Below, piece after piece: positions 51,422 to 60,760 of a stretch of DNA of 64,000 bases. A model generated the notes under the pieces. The model did no database searches. It was not told where the DNA came from and saw only the letters and a list, made by a program, of their open reading frames with translations. The translations under genes and the position numbers were made by a program. Source of the stretch: Desulfobacterales bacterium (lineage in GTDB: Bacteria; Desulfobacterota; Desulfobacteria; Desulfobacterales; JAAELO01); contig JAAELO010000386.1 of the NCBI GenBank assembly GCA_024226555.1, positions 1 to 64,000 on the forward strand. Direction: 5' to 3'. The number at the start of each line of letters is the position of its first letter. The stretch's first letter is position 1.

Positions 51422-52843
51422 TTACTCTACAGCAGCTACTTTCTTCTCGCCCTTTATCTGTTCTGAAATTCCTTTAACAACTCTGTCCATAACTGAAAAC
51501 AGAATATCAATATTGTAACCCACAAGAAATGATAGTGTCATAGATGAAAAAGATCCAGACATGGAAAGACTCTCAGGTTTCATAAACCATCCAATTGACA
51601 TTCCGCCAAGAGCACCCAGAGATAACCTAAGTATAAACTTGCTTTCAGAATCCCTTGAATAAGTCAAAGTCTTAATTTCTCTGGATAAAGTCCTAAGAAC
51701 AAAAGTTGCAGCCCCTAATAGTCCATACAGCAATGGTAAAAAATATACATGAAAAGTTCTCAAAACAAATCCTGCTGATTGATCATTTAGGAACATCCTG
51801 TTTCTTGCAATATCCAGTTCATTTTTGAGTTCTTCAAGTTTTATAGCAAGAAGAAGAGCTTTTGGGTTTTTACTCTCAATCTCTTCTAAATTATCACCTT
51901 TATCTAACCAGACTTTTTTAGAAAACTCTTTCAGCCCTTCAATTTCTAAACTAATATTTGCAGCTATTGTATTTAAATCAGGTTCTTTGGAAGAAGAGAT
52001 TTTATTCTCACCATTTTTTATTCTCTTTCTATAACTTTCCTGTTTCTTTTTTTTCATCTCAATGAGGTAATCAAGCCACTTCCGATCAATAGAAACCAAC
52101 TTATGTTCAAGCTCACTTATCTTCTGGTTGTTTTTTAATTCAACATACCTTGTTAGTTTTCCCTCAAAAGGCTGCCCCCTGAATAATACTATGTTCCATA
52201 TACTGTTCCAGGAGCAAAGAAGTTCATAGTTTGAATCCAGTTGCTGGTTTAAGATTTCAAGCTTTGCTCTGGTCTCTTCTATATGAACATCACTTTTTAT
52301 ATCAGCTTCTGTTTTCCCACCCCTCATCCTGTCATAATTCAATTGGTTTTGATTTCTTTTTTCAAATATCTCTCCTAACCGCGTGTGAAGATCAGATCCA
52401 ATCACCCAGTAAATCTGTGCAACCAGAAGAATAAGCATAAAAAAAATTGTAAGCATCATATATCTCCTCACTGCACTTGATGCTTTTGTTTTTTTTTTAA
52501 CCCTACCTTTACTATCCAACCCTGGAATAATAGACTTTAAGCTTCTTATGGTTACAGGGTCAATCTGAGTTGCAACCTCATCGTAGGTTATCCAAAAATT
52601 GACCTCATCTTCTGGTGTCCATCTGTTCTGTTCGATCAGATATTTAGAATGTATTATGTTATTAAGTGAGTTTTTGTTGATAGCTATTAGCCCTTTATCA
52701 GCAACATAATGAACCAGATACATCGCATCATCAACAGCTCTTCTAACACTTTCAGGAACCTCAACATAGTTTGAATTTTTAATATCTAATTTCTCACTAA
52801 CACTTATATCTTCCTGAGTGCTATCATTATAAGAGTTTTCCAT
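51422..52843 (-). CDS. Membrane protein of unknown function with long coiled coil
   Basis: About 473 residues. A soluble N-terminal domain (about 1-120) is followed by TM1 (RYMMLTIFFMLILLVAQIYW). A long charged, coiled-coil-rich periplasmic or cytoplasmic segment runs about 145-355 with AKLEILNQQLDSNYELLCSW. Then come a cluster of C-terminal spans (FHVYFLPLLYGLLGAATFVL, LRLSLGALGGMSIGWF, TLSFLVGYNIDILFSV). I do not recognise the family. I start at the ATG at 52843 behind AAGGATTAATT rather than at an upstream ATG. It lies 53 bases after a 182-residue unknown and with it forms an apparent two-gene unit. Confidence 0.75.
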   Translation of the reverse strand: MENSYNDSTQEDISVSEKLDIKNSNYVEVPESVRRAVDDAMYLVHYVADKGLIAINKNSLNNIIHSKYLIEQNRWTPEDEVNFWITYDEVATQIDPVTIRSLKSIIPGLDSKGRVKKKTKASSAVRRYMMLTIFFMLILLVAQIYWVIGSDLHTRLGEIFEKRNQNQLNYDRMRGGKTEADIKSDVHIEETRAKLEILNQQLDSNYELLCSWNSIWNIVLFRGQPFEGKLTRYVELKNNQKISELEHKLVSIDRKWLDYLIEMKKKKQESYRKRIKNGENKISSSKEPDLNTIAANISLEIEGLKEFSKKVWLDKGDNLEEIESKNPKALLLAIKLEELKNELDIARNRMFLNDQSAGFVLRTFHVYFLPLLYGLLGAATFVLRTLSREIKTLTYSRDSESKFILRLSLGALGGMSIGWFMKPESLSMSGSFSSMTLSFLVGYNIDILFSVMDRVVKGISEQIKGEKKVAAVE

Positions 52844-52896
52844 AATTAATCCTTTTTTTTGATATGAAGGCATAAGGTGCTATCCAACATTTAGAT

Positions 52897-53445
52897 CTAA
52901 ACCCAGGGTTCAAAAGCCATTATTTGCTGATAAACTGTTAATTCAGATAAACCTATTGTAACTATCTGAGCTACAGGAATATCTCTTTCAAGAGGAGGTC
53001 TTGTTCCATTCCCATCATTATCACGGAAAATTGTTTGTTCAGGCATTGTATCATAACTGTATGCCCTATCATTAACCCACATGTGCTCCGGTAGCAATTG
53101 GTCGTTAGTTCTGAATCGGGCGCCTAACCTAAATGGAGGAGCGGAAGGTTCATTATGAACCGTTAAACCGAATTCGATGCAAAGAGCATTCATAATAGCA
53201 ATTCTCTTATCATTTAATTTGGCGATTCTGTTTATTGTATCCAGATCTGATTTTCCAAGGTTAACTAATCCTGCATTTGTAAGATGTTGCTGGTTCTCTG
53301 TTAACATATAATTTCCTATTGCGGAAAACCTTGTACTAATACTTCTTTGTATATCTCTGTCATCACTTCCACTTAGTGCAAACTGATAACAGGCCGCACT
53401 GATTAAAACACCATTTGGTCTGTTTTGGAGATGCATTTGTGCCAT
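52897..53445 (-). CDS. Conserved-looking soluble protein, unknown function
   Basis: A 182-residue protein without signal or membrane segment: RPNGVLISAACYQFALSGSD and DRDIQRSISTRFSAIGNYML precede an internal low-charge region rich in P and R (SAPPFRLGARFRTNDQLLPE), and it ends in IVTIGLSELTVYQQIMAF. AGGAGTATTTTATAATG gives the start. I see no catalytic signature. It is the first gene of the pair with the coiled-coil membrane protein and follows a 57-residue gene about 240 bases upstream. Confidence 0.65.
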   Translation of the reverse strand: MAQMHLQNRPNGVLISAACYQFALSGSDDRDIQRSISTRFSAIGNYMLTENQQHLTNAGLVNLGKSDLDTINRIAKLNDKRIAIMNALCIEFGLTVHNEPSAPPFRLGARFRTNDQLLPEHMWVNDRAYSYDTMPEQTIFRDNDGNGTRPPLERDIPVAQIVTIGLSELTVYQQIMAFEPWV

Positions 53446-53685
53446 TATAAAATACTCCTGCTTTGGACATTTTTAATTCGTAATTCGAAGTTATTATTGT
53501 ACCATTTGCTCGTTTAATCAAACGAGCCATACTAGTATGAATATATGAAACCTGTAGTAAGATTGAATTTATGTACCAAGGGGACTTTATGCACTTTGTA
53601 TATAAAGTATAAAGCTATTGCTTTTTTTCTATTAGTTTGAGTGTTAAAGAATCCCCTTAAGCACATAAACCAGTTTTAAAACATT

Positions 53686-53859
53686 TTATTCAGGTAGCTT
53701 AAATCCCTCTTCATCCAGATCAAGGCCAAGTGCTTCACATATTTTTGTAACAAGACCTACTGCTTCCTGAACAGTAACTTTTCCGTCTGCAGCGATATTA
53801 CTAAGTTCTTCTGCCAACATTCCAACCATACCAATTACTTTAAATGTACTAATACCCAT
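53686..53859 (-). CDS. 57-residue acidic small protein with an EF-hand-like segment
   Basis: AAAGGAGATTTAAG precedes the ATG, an excellent ribosome site. The frame encodes an amphipathic helix (KVIGMVGMLAEELSNI), a loop AADGKVTVQEA reminiscent of a DG.I...E calcium loop but with too few acidic ligands, then VGLVTKICEALGLDLDEEGF. It belongs by style to the 104-residue protein at 59.7 kb, which is also small and helical, with a DGLIDQEEFDEE loop. Function is unknown. Confidence 0.65.
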   Translation of the reverse strand: MGISTFKVIGMVGMLAEELSNIAADGKVTVQEAVGLVTKICEALGLDLDEEGFKLPE

Positions 53860-53971
53860 CTTAAATCTCCTTTTTTTAGTTTTGTTATTATAATAAACCC
53901 GGTTAATTCCGGGATCTGTTTTATAAATGATTTTTTCTGGTAATTTTAGAATTGGATTTTAAAGATCCCAA

Positions 53972-54101
53972 GGGAATCTCTAAAAACTGCTCTTTGATCG
54001 AACTACATCGTTATTCGAAATAAAAAACTGTTGTAAATTCGCCTCGTTATTTATTTCTCATCCTTGTATTTCAATCAAATTTCTAGTTTTTAGAGGTTCC
54101 C
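53972..54101. mobile_element. MITE copy
   Basis: GGGAATCTCTAAAAACTGCT to CTAGTTTTTAGAGGTTCCC, 130 bp, with compensating changes in both ends (AAAAAC / GTTTTT) that keep them paired. Confidence 0.88.
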
Positions 54102-54149
54102 ATTATTGATTAATGGGACTTTTTATCTGATTATATGTGTGTTGTATCT

Positions 54150-55298
54150 TTACTTTAGAGAAGATAGAGAAACATGCCCAAGATATTTTTTTATTTTTTT
54201 ACTCCACCACTCCTTATTTCGAACCATAGCTATCAGTTCACAATTAATAACTTCCTTACTTTTACTCTTATCTGGAAAACCCCATCCATATGGTTCAAAT
54301 CTAATGAAAGAATTTTGTACATATATACTCTTCTTCTGATTAGCCCAGTATGATAACTGCGCCCAGTCTCCAAGTATAAGGTCTGCTTCATTGTTAAGAA
54401 GAGCATCTATTGTTCCCTTAGGATCAACCTTTTTTACTATTTCAATATTCTGTTTATCTTTAATTTTATTCAGAAGCATGTTGGCTGTTGAGCCTTCCAT
54501 AACAGCAATTCTTTTAAACCTAATGGAATTAAGGTCATAATGGGGTTTAGAATCAACACTTTGAGTTAAAGTTGCAGTTACCAAACCAAAAACACCTGCA
54601 GAAATTGTTATTCCAAAAACAACAAGAATCAGTGAGAAAAGCTGCATAAAAACCGAGCGAAACCTGAATATATTTTTGTCAATTCCAAGGGTCATAAACA
54701 GTGAAATTATAAAAAGAGAAATGATCTTACCAAGAGAGGTTGTCTTTTTGTCTATCTCCAAACCATAGTAATTACGAAAATTTACAAAGGAAAATATAAT
54801 AAATAGTGTAAACAGTACTAAAAATATTATAAAACCCGTTTTTACATTTGGAGACGAGACTATTTTCTTTATATTTTTCCAGGCATGCCCTATATTTACC
54901 GAATTTCCTGGAAGGGAAGCAAAGGTCAATCCGGAAGGGAAATACTGCATTGAGAAATCAAAACGTTCCTCTCTTTCTTTTGTAATTGTAAGCGGTGATA
55001 TTGCAACATCAATTGATCCGTCCTTCAGAGATCTTAAAGTTTCCTTAAATCCGGTTATTTTATATTCAAATGAAATTTTATGTTTCCTTGCAATTGCTTC
55101 CCACAGATCGATACTCAAGCCATCAAGATTATTATATTTATCTATGATGATAAAAGGTGGGGAGTTTCGAATAGCAACCTTGTACACTTTTTTAGTCAGG
55201 TTCTTGTCGGGAGAGAGATCTTTAGAGAGACAAACATCTGAATAGAATATTAACAAGATGAATAAAAAGGATAAAAAAAGTTTAATTAATAGTTTCAT
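54150..55298 (-). CDS. Ionotropic-glutamate-receptor-like protein (binding lobe, pore-type membrane domain, binding lobe)
   Basis: The 382 residues show the order of prokaryotic glutamate-gated channels. There is a signal peptide, then ligand lobe S1 (about 38-130: VAIRNSPPFIIIDKYNNLDG, DVAISPLTITKEREERFDFS). TM1 (about 150-172), a hydrophobic re-entrant-like stretch (IISLFIISLFMTLGI) and TM2 (LFSLILVVFGITISAGVFGL) follow. Lobe S2 runs about 255-382 (AVMEGSTANMLLNKI, DALLNNEADLILGDWAQLSY). The potassium filter TVGYG is absent, so ion selectivity would differ, or it may be a tethered sensor. It is coupled to the permease gene upstream (2-base gap after its TGA), with AAAGGA ahead of the chosen ATG. 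Confidence 0.75.
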   Translation of the reverse strand: MKLLIKLFLSFLFILLIFYSDVCLSKDLSPDKNLTKKVYKVAIRNSPPFIIIDKYNNLDGLSIDLWEAIARKHKISFEYKITGFKETLRSLKDGSIDVAISPLTITKEREERFDFSMQYFPSGLTFASLPGNSVNIGHAWKNIKKIVSSPNVKTGFIIFLVLFTLFIIFSFVNFRNYYGLEIDKKTTSLGKIISLFIISLFMTLGIDKNIFRFRSVFMQLFSLILVVFGITISAGVFGLVTATLTQSVDSKPHYDLNSIRFKRIAVMEGSTANMLLNKIKDKQNIEIVKKVDPKGTIDALLNNEADLILGDWAQLSYWANQKKSIYVQNSFIRFEPYGWGFPDKSKSKEVINCELIAMVRNKEWWSKKIKKYLGHVSLSSLK

Positions 55299-55300
55299 AA

Positions 55301-55927
55301 TCATTCCTTTACAAATAAATAGATTAAAACGTTACTAACAGTTGATATTAATAACCCCGTTGCTAAAAATATTAAAGATGTATAAAAATAGATTAAAAGG
55401 GTGTAATTTGGGTTGTTAACTGCTGCAATAAGTAAATTTGTTTTTGCTACAACTTCATTTACTCCAATTACAGAAGCAGTTGATGAGGCCATCAAAACAA
55501 TTACAAAATAGCGTGACCAGCCAGACCAGAAAACAACATATGGATTTATATCCTGTTCATCTCTTGTACGCATAAACCCAATTACCGCATCTGATGTAAA
55601 TCCGATAACAGGAAAAGTGAGTGCAACAATAGTTTTGAATGATGGAGTTATGATAATTTCACTCTCTCCAAAAGTAAAAGAAGAAGGAAGAATAAAAGCC
55701 AGATAGAATAGAAGTACAAAACTTGGTACATTCCTCACAAGGTTTGTAAACCCATTTCCTGTTGATTTTATTAAAATATTGGAATGCTTTTTTAAAACCA
55801 CAACAAACAAACCAGCTACAGTCCCTATGACCATTGATGTGGTACTGATTAAAACATTATTGTAAAGTCCTTTTAAGAGTTCTGGTGTCCAGTGGATAAT
55901 AATTGATATTAAATTTTTCTCGACCAT
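55301..55927 (-). CDS. ABC transporter permease (polar amino acid type)
   Basis: The 208-residue protein has five or so spans and the binding-protein-dependent permease pattern: WTPELLKGLYNNVLISTTSM, GTVAGLFVVVLKKHSNI, NLVRNVPSFVLLFYLAF ('R.tP.lvqlf'), and SASSTAS-like VLMASSTASVIGVNEVVAKT, where the EAA loop would dock the ATPase. It overlaps the preceding permease gene by 19 bases. No ATPase gene lies in this window beside it. Confidence 0.8.
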   Translation of the reverse strand: MVEKNLISIIIHWTPELLKGLYNNVLISTTSMVIGTVAGLFVVVLKKHSNILIKSTGNGFTNLVRNVPSFVLLFYLAFILPSSFTFGESEIIITPSFKTIVALTFPVIGFTSDAVIGFMRTRDEQDINPYVVFWSGWSRYFVIVLMASSTASVIGVNEVVAKTNLLIAAVNNPNYTLLIYFYTSLIFLATGLLISTVSNVLIYLFVKE

Positions 55928-57630
55928 AGCTCCACTGCCTTTTTTCCGTGTTTAAGTAACATAATAAATATACCTGTGAATAAAAAATAGAAAACAAGCA
56001 GGAAGTTCATCATTATTATCTGATTACCATTTTCAGCAACTATCATATTGCTGGAACTGATTATTTCCGGGATTGAGATAACACTTGCCACACCAGCTAA
56101 TTTAACAAGGTTTATAAGATTTGATCTTATATTTTCATATGATGCATCAATAGCTTTCAAGACTTGATTGAAAAGGTTTTTATCTGGATGTTTCTTCCGG
56201 TATTCCATCATTGCAGCTTCAATAATGCCACCGATTGCAGATCCTGCGTAGTTTGAAAAGCTTAAAATTGCTACAATCTTTGGATCTATGTTTATATTAA
56301 AATGAAGGCTGAGATAACCACAAATGCCGAAAAAGATCATGTAGAGGTGTAGAATTGGTGGGGTTAATCTGAAAAATTCACCACAACCAGTGACAATGTT
56401 TCGTAATAAACCACGCTTTCCACATCTTATAATTGCAAAAATTACTCCTGTAACCATAGCTAAAAAGATTGAAATTACACTTAATGAAATAGTATATGTC
56501 AGACCTTCCATTAATAGATTTCTATTGTAAGGTTCAAGCATGAAACCTAAATCAATCCCTGCTTTTTTTAGAAATTTCATAAATTCAGGTATGTCGTTAT
56601 TATCCTCTTCAGGAATAATTTTGTACTTCAGACATTCATCAGGCAGGTCACCATTATTTTCTATACTACAAAGATATTTATTCCCGGGAGTTTTAACATT
56701 AAACAATCTGTTCTGCGCAACCAGAAACTGACTCTGAGGTAACCCGTGATATTTTTCTCTTTCAAGAAGAAAACCGCTTTGATGCCATAAGATAACAATA
56801 TCCCTTAAAAACCTCGCAAAATTCGTTCCTGCATAATCCTTGTTTATTGCCATTGTCCAGGGTTTTGGATATTTTAGCGGCAGTGGTAGATTATAATCAC
56901 TCCATTTACTCTTTACCAAAAGATTTTTCAGCACAGTATCATCATAAGCCCAACCAATACATTGTCCGTCTTTAAGTGCTTTTGCAACATCCCGTGTTGA
57001 GTTGTAAATTTGCTTCGATATTGAATATTTTTCAATAATATCACGATTATAATATGCTCCTCTAAGTAAACAGATTTCGCAGTCTTTCAATGAACCCCAG
57101 TTTTTAACTGAACTGTTTTTTTTTAGTAATACAGTTACACCACTCAAGTAATAAGGTGGTTCAATAAGATGTGCAAGCCTTGCTCTTTCTGGAGTACCAG
57201 ACATTGTTGCTATCACAAGGTCGATCTCTTTCATATCAAGTTTTTGAAGGCGAAAAACAGTAGAAACACTGACAAATTTGATCGTAACACCTAAAATATT
57301 CGCAATATTGCGGGCCATATCAATCTCCATTCCAACATGTTCTCCTTTTTCATTAATCCAGCCCCACGGTTTATAATCAGATTTAACTCCAACCCTCAAA
57401 ACCCCTCTTTGTTTTATCTCTTTAATAATAGCTCCATTAACCAGATATGGGTTTAGATCCAGCTTAATTTTTATTTTTTTTTTAACTCCGGATCGATTCA
57501 CACCAATACTTAAATCGCCTTGCATTTCTATATCTTCGATAGGGTTTACTTTTATAGGTAAAGACAATATCAATATAAATGTGAATACAGGTATTAAGAA
57601 GATCAGTGCAAAGTAATATTTGTAACTCAT
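55909..57630 (-). CDS. Fusion of family-3 binding protein and ABC permease
   Basis: About 573 residues. An N-terminal span (FALIFLIPVFTFILILSL) is followed by a family-3 solute-binding domain (about 80-310; RGVLRVGVKSDYKPWGWINE, GMEIDMARNIANILG, DLVIATMSGTPERARL, KDGQCIGWAYDDTVL, PWTMAINKDYAG). A permease domain (about 370-573) then has LLMEGLTYTISLSVISIFLA and RLTPPILHLYMIFFGI ('R.tP.L'). Such fusions occur in amino-acid ABC importers. I start at the ATG at 57630 behind GAGGTCATC. With the next permease and the receptor-like gene it makes a three-gene unit; the missing ATPase is notable. Confidence 0.85.
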   Translation of the reverse strand: MSYKYYFALIFLIPVFTFILILSLPIKVNPIEDIEMQGDLSIGVNRSGVKKKIKIKLDLNPYLVNGAIIKEIKQRGVLRVGVKSDYKPWGWINEKGEHVGMEIDMARNIANILGVTIKFVSVSTVFRLQKLDMKEIDLVIATMSGTPERARLAHLIEPPYYLSGVTVLLKKNSSVKNWGSLKDCEICLLRGAYYNRDIIEKYSISKQIYNSTRDVAKALKDGQCIGWAYDDTVLKNLLVKSKWSDYNLPLPLKYPKPWTMAINKDYAGTNFARFLRDIVILWHQSGFLLEREKYHGLPQSQFLVAQNRLFNVKTPGNKYLCSIENNGDLPDECLKYKIIPEEDNNDIPEFMKFLKKAGIDLGFMLEPYNRNLLMEGLTYTISLSVISIFLAMVTGVIFAIIRCGKRGLLRNIVTGCGEFFRLTPPILHLYMIFFGICGYLSLHFNINIDPKIVAILSFSNYAGSAIGGIIEAAMMEYRKKHPDKNLFNQVLKAIDASYENIRSNLINLVKLAGVASVISIPEIISSSNMIVAENGNQIIMMNFLLVFYFLFTGIFIMLLKHGKKAVELWSRKI

Positions 57631-57655
57631 GATGACCTCATGCCCTGAAGAAAAA

Positions 57656-58507
57656 TTACTCTTTCTTTTTTCTGGCAACAACCAATAATCCATATCCAAG
57701 TTTTGCAGGTAACAATCGGCATAAATATTTGTCTAAAATTGTTTTTAAGTCCGACCTAACCACCTGGGATTCAGGTAAAATACTTTCAGCAGTTATAATT
57801 TCAGTAGTAAAACCAGCCTGTTTTATTTCTGATAGCAGCCTTGATGTATTGTATAGATGGTAGTAAAATTCAGTTTTTTTTCCACCCAGTTTCCTTTCAT
57901 ATTTTACGTCACCATGTTCAGAAGCAATACCTGCAATACCTTTTTTTCTATATAAAGCATATTTAGCCTGGAGAACCGGAAAGCGTCTTATGGAGTTTGG
58001 AACTGAAATTATCAACCCCCCTTCTTCTTTAAGCTGAGTAAATAGCTTTTTCAATAACTGCACTCTGCTATCTCTTTTGTTAATATGTGACAAAACTCCA
58101 AACAAACCCAGAATAAGATCATATTTTTCTTTACTATCAAACAGGTTTTCTACAGTTAAATTATTAATCCGATCAGAAAGACCTATGGACTGAACTCTTT
58201 CATTCAATTGCTTTACAGCAAAATCACAGGTGTCATAAACACTGATTTGAGCAGCAGTATTACGCAAAAGAGGAATAGTATATCGCCCGTTCCCACAACC
58301 ATAATCAAGAATATGCTTTGACAGATCAGCATTACCAAATACAATATCCATGGTTCGCCTGTTTGGACATGGGTATCGCTTATCATAGGTTCCTGAATGA
58401 AAATAATGTATATATGAGTTTTTTATATCCCATGATCTGTCACTGTTAGTTTCTTTTAACGACTCAGGCACTTTTAATTCAGATATTTGTGTAGTTTCTT
58501 TAGACAC
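57656..58507 (-). CDS. SAM-dependent methyltransferase (class I)
   Basis: The 283 residues have motif I HILDYGCGNGRYTIPLLRN (about 70-88), an acidic strand-2 end (ISVYDTCDFA), KYDLILGLFGVLSHI (motif IV) and LKEEGGLIISVPNS (motif VI). The substrate is unknown. It starts at GTG behind GGAGGAGTT and ends 25 bases before the binding-protein/permease fusion, so it is the first gene of that operon. A MITE copy lies 34 bases upstream of the start. Confidence 0.88.
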   Translation of the reverse strand: MSKETTQISELKVPESLKETNSDRSWDIKNSYIHYFHSGTYDKRYPCPNRRTMDIVFGNADLSKHILDYGCGNGRYTIPLLRNTAAQISVYDTCDFAVKQLNERVQSIGLSDRINNLTVENLFDSKEKYDLILGLFGVLSHINKRDSRVQLLKKLFTQLKEEGGLIISVPNSIRRFPVLQAKYALYRKKGIAGIASEHGDVKYERKLGGKKTEFYYHLYNTSRLLSEIKQAGFTTEIITAESILPESQVVRSDLKTILDKYLCRLLPAKLGYGLLVVARKKKE

Positions 58508-58540
58508 AACTCCTCCGGTTTTTTGTATTAAAATTATATA

Positions 58541-58700
58541 GGGAATCTCTAATAACCGCCTTTTAAATGAACTACTTCGTTATTACGAAAAAAAAACTGT
58601 TGTATGTTTATAAAGATAAATCGTTTTTATAAACGAATCCTCTCGTTATTTTTTCTAATGCCTTATATTTCAATCAAAATTCTAATTATTAGAGGTTCCC
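58541..58700. mobile_element. MITE copy, long variant, with 4-bp duplication TATA
   Basis: The 160-bp element runs from GGGAATCTCTAATAACCGCC to CTAATTATTAGAGGTTCCC. TATA flanks both sides (58537-58540, 58701-58704). The insert is TTATAAACGAATCC-type sequence. Confidence 0.92.
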
Positions 58701-58777
58701 TATAGGGGGATTAGTTCGAAAACTATTAGAGGTTCTTAACTAACATTTCGTAAAGAAGAGCATTGCACTCTTCAAGA

Positions 58778-59608
58778 TTATAATAATATAAACTTTTCTC
58801 TCACATATTCAGCTTCCATACGTCTTCTTTTTCTAATTCCTTCAAGCTTATGATCCTGCTGCATCTCTCCAAGAAGATCTGCACATTCCAGCCATTTTTT
58901 CTCTTCAAGTGGCTTTCTAAGAATCTCAAGCCCTTTATTTCCAGCTCCTCTGTTGTATGCTAAAGACAGCATTACTGTTTGCACAGATCCTGGAGTATCA
59001 ACTTCAAGCAATGACCTAAACCTTTTCGAAATTAATTTCCAATAGGGATCAACGGCAAAAGGAAATACGCTATCAGCTTGATCTCTGCTCATTTTAATTG
59101 ACTTTAATTCCTGGTTTTGAGAAAGGGCCTCTTTTGCTTTTTCTCCCTTTATTCCATATACACCTTTAACCGCATTTAACTGATCCTCAGTAAGAATATC
59201 TGCATATAACGTTTCAGCAAGCGCATGCTCAATATATCCAAGGTCAACACCCGGATCAAGAGTCACTCCTGACTCTCCACCAGGCCAGTACGCTTTTCCT
59301 GCATGACCCTCCCTCGCATGAACCCATGAAGAATCTCCCCTGAATCCATCAAGAAAAGATGTTAAAACTGCCTGCTTTATACCTGTAAATGCATACCATG
59401 TGTTTATACCTACAACACCATCAGCAGTAAGGCCCTTCTTTTCCTGAAAAGCTTTTACAGCCCTTACACTTCCCTCTCCAAAATAACCGTCACTGTCAAC
59501 GTCATAACCGTTTTTAATAAGAATTTCCTGTAAAATCTTTACTTCATCCCTAAGTTCGGGTCTTTGACTTTTGAAACCATCTCCTGGTCTTAATAATTTA
59601 TTTGTCAT
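58778..59608 (-). CDS. Peptidoglycan-binding lysozyme-like endolysin
   Basis: The 276 residues have an N-terminal PG_binding_1 domain (about 15-75; VKILQEILIKNGYDVDSDGY, FGEGSVRAVKAFQEKKGLTA, DGVVGINTW) followed by a lysozyme/pesticin-like catalytic domain with HAREGHAGKAYWPGGESGVT and DPGVDLGYIEHA, then a helical tail with VMLSLAYNRGAGNKGLEILR (typical of T4-type muramidases). The glutamate in AREGH is the likely acid. No signal peptide is present, as in holin-dependent phage endolysins. A small helical gene lies just upstream. No holin is adjacent. Confidence 0.82.
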   Translation of the reverse strand: MTNKLLRPGDGFKSQRPELRDEVKILQEILIKNGYDVDSDGYFGEGSVRAVKAFQEKKGLTADGVVGINTWYAFTGIKQAVLTSFLDGFRGDSSWVHAREGHAGKAYWPGGESGVTLDPGVDLGYIEHALAETLYADILTEDQLNAVKGVYGIKGEKAKEALSQNQELKSIKMSRDQADSVFPFAVDPYWKLISKRFRSLLEVDTPGSVQTVMLSLAYNRGAGNKGLEILRKPLEEKKWLECADLLGEMQQDHKLEGIRKRRRMEAEYVREKFILL

Positions 59609-59654
59609 TGTTTTATCCTTTTATCCGTTTTAGAAAATCTTATCGTTTGAAGTT

Positions 59655-59969
59655 TTAAATTGCAACTTTTACAGCATTAACAAATACATTCATAGCAACA
59701 TTTACTGCTTCCTGCACCATAACTTTTGTCATAACCTGAAGAGTTAATAACTCCGCTTCAATTACTTTCTTTTCGCGCTGTAATTCTTCATCAAACTCTT
59801 CCTGATCAATCAAACCATCAATCAAAGCAAGAGCCAACTCCTCCATTAAAGCTTTCTGTCTTTCAAAAATTGATTTCGTATCACCAGCAATATTTCCCGA
59901 CTCATCGGAAACAACATCACTCACAGAGCCTACCATATCCTTTAATACATTACCCATGTCAAAACTCAT
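59655..59969 (-). CDS. Small helical protein of unknown function
   Basis: A 104-residue protein with AAAGGAGGAAAATTA before its ATG. It is almost entirely helical: MGNVLKDMVGSVSDVVSDES, ALMEELALALIDGLIDQEEF and VMVQEAVNVAMNVFVNAVKV. The IDGLIDQEEFDEE loop resembles an EF-hand or short helical-hairpin motif. It lies 46 bases upstream of the endolysin gene on the same strand. I do not recognise the family. Confidence 0.6.
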   Translation of the reverse strand: MSFDMGNVLKDMVGSVSDVVSDESGNIAGDTKSIFERQKALMEELALALIDGLIDQEEFDEELQREKKVIEAELLTLQVMTKVMVQEAVNVAMNVFVNAVKVAI

Positions 59970-60106
59970 TAATTTTCCTCCTTTAAATTATTTTATGAAC
60001 CTCTAAAAACTAAGATTTAGGTTAAAGTACAACGTTTATAAAAGCTTGCAGGAAGGGGAACTTAAAAACCTTGGGGTATGCCAACAAACCCTAAAAAAAA
60101 ACGGTG

Positions 60107-60300
60107 TCATTCCTGCGAAGGCAGGAATCTCATAAATATACGAATAAATTAAACAGCGAGTCATTCCCGTGAAAGAGGCTGTGTAACAAAACAAAATTTA
60201 TTATTTATCAATTACAGACAATCAACAATTGGTCGTCATTCCCGAGAAGATTTGGATAGTTCTTTCTTCCAAATCTGAGTCGGGTCATTTATAAGGTTTG
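60107..60300. repeat. Cluster of GTCATTCC-type palindromic repeats
   Basis: GTCATTCCTGCGAAGGCAGG (60107-60126) is a short palindromic repeat with a CCTGC..GCAGG stem; GTCATTCCCG variants follow at about 60162 and 60234. A related GTCATTCCTGTGAAGC lies near 60890. A decayed MITE end precedes at about 59998-60040. I see no gene in 59970-60334. Confidence 0.65.
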
Positions 60301-60334
60301 CTTTACTATCAGTTTGTGACCTCTATACCTGCAA

Positions 60335-60760
60335 TCACTTCATTTTCTTAGCTAACTCTGCCTTGGCCATCGCAACCAAAATCCGCCTGTACTGTTCCCT
60401 GTGTTTTTTTGCAATAAAGTTTTTAAATGTATTCTTCTTCATATGTTTTGCCTTATCACCCAACCATAACTCAATAACTATCTTTACCTGTTTAATAGAC
60501 TCCTCATTTAAATCTCTGATTTGATTTCTTGTTAAAAGAGAGTTTAGATCTGCTTCTATTGAGAGATATTTATCTTTAAACTCATCATAACCTCTTTTAT
60601 TTACTGGCGTTTCAAGAATGGTCGCAAAAAATATATCTACTTTTTTGGTAGTTAAAATAATCTCCTGAAAAACCTTTTCGTCATAATCGGCTACATATTT
60701 TACTGCACAGCCTGAAATGAAAAGTATAAGAACTATAAAATACAATTTTACTTTCAACAT
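60335..60760 (-). CDS. Small lipoprotein of unknown function
   Basis: A 141-residue protein with a lipoprotein signal (KVKLYFIVLILFISGC, lipobox ISGC, Cys at residue 17). The mature part is helical and basic: TTKKVDIFFATILETPVNKR, SLLTRNQIRDLNEESIKQVK, ending KAELAKKMK. It looks like a periplasmic helical bundle anchored to a membrane. No family recognised; it stands alone. Confidence 0.65.
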   Translation of the reverse strand: MLKVKLYFIVLILFISGCAVKYVADYDEKVFQEIILTTKKVDIFFATILETPVNKRGYDEFKDKYLSIEADLNSLLTRNQIRDLNEESIKQVKIVIELWLGDKAKHMKKNTFKNFIAKKHREQYRRILVAMAKAELAKKMK

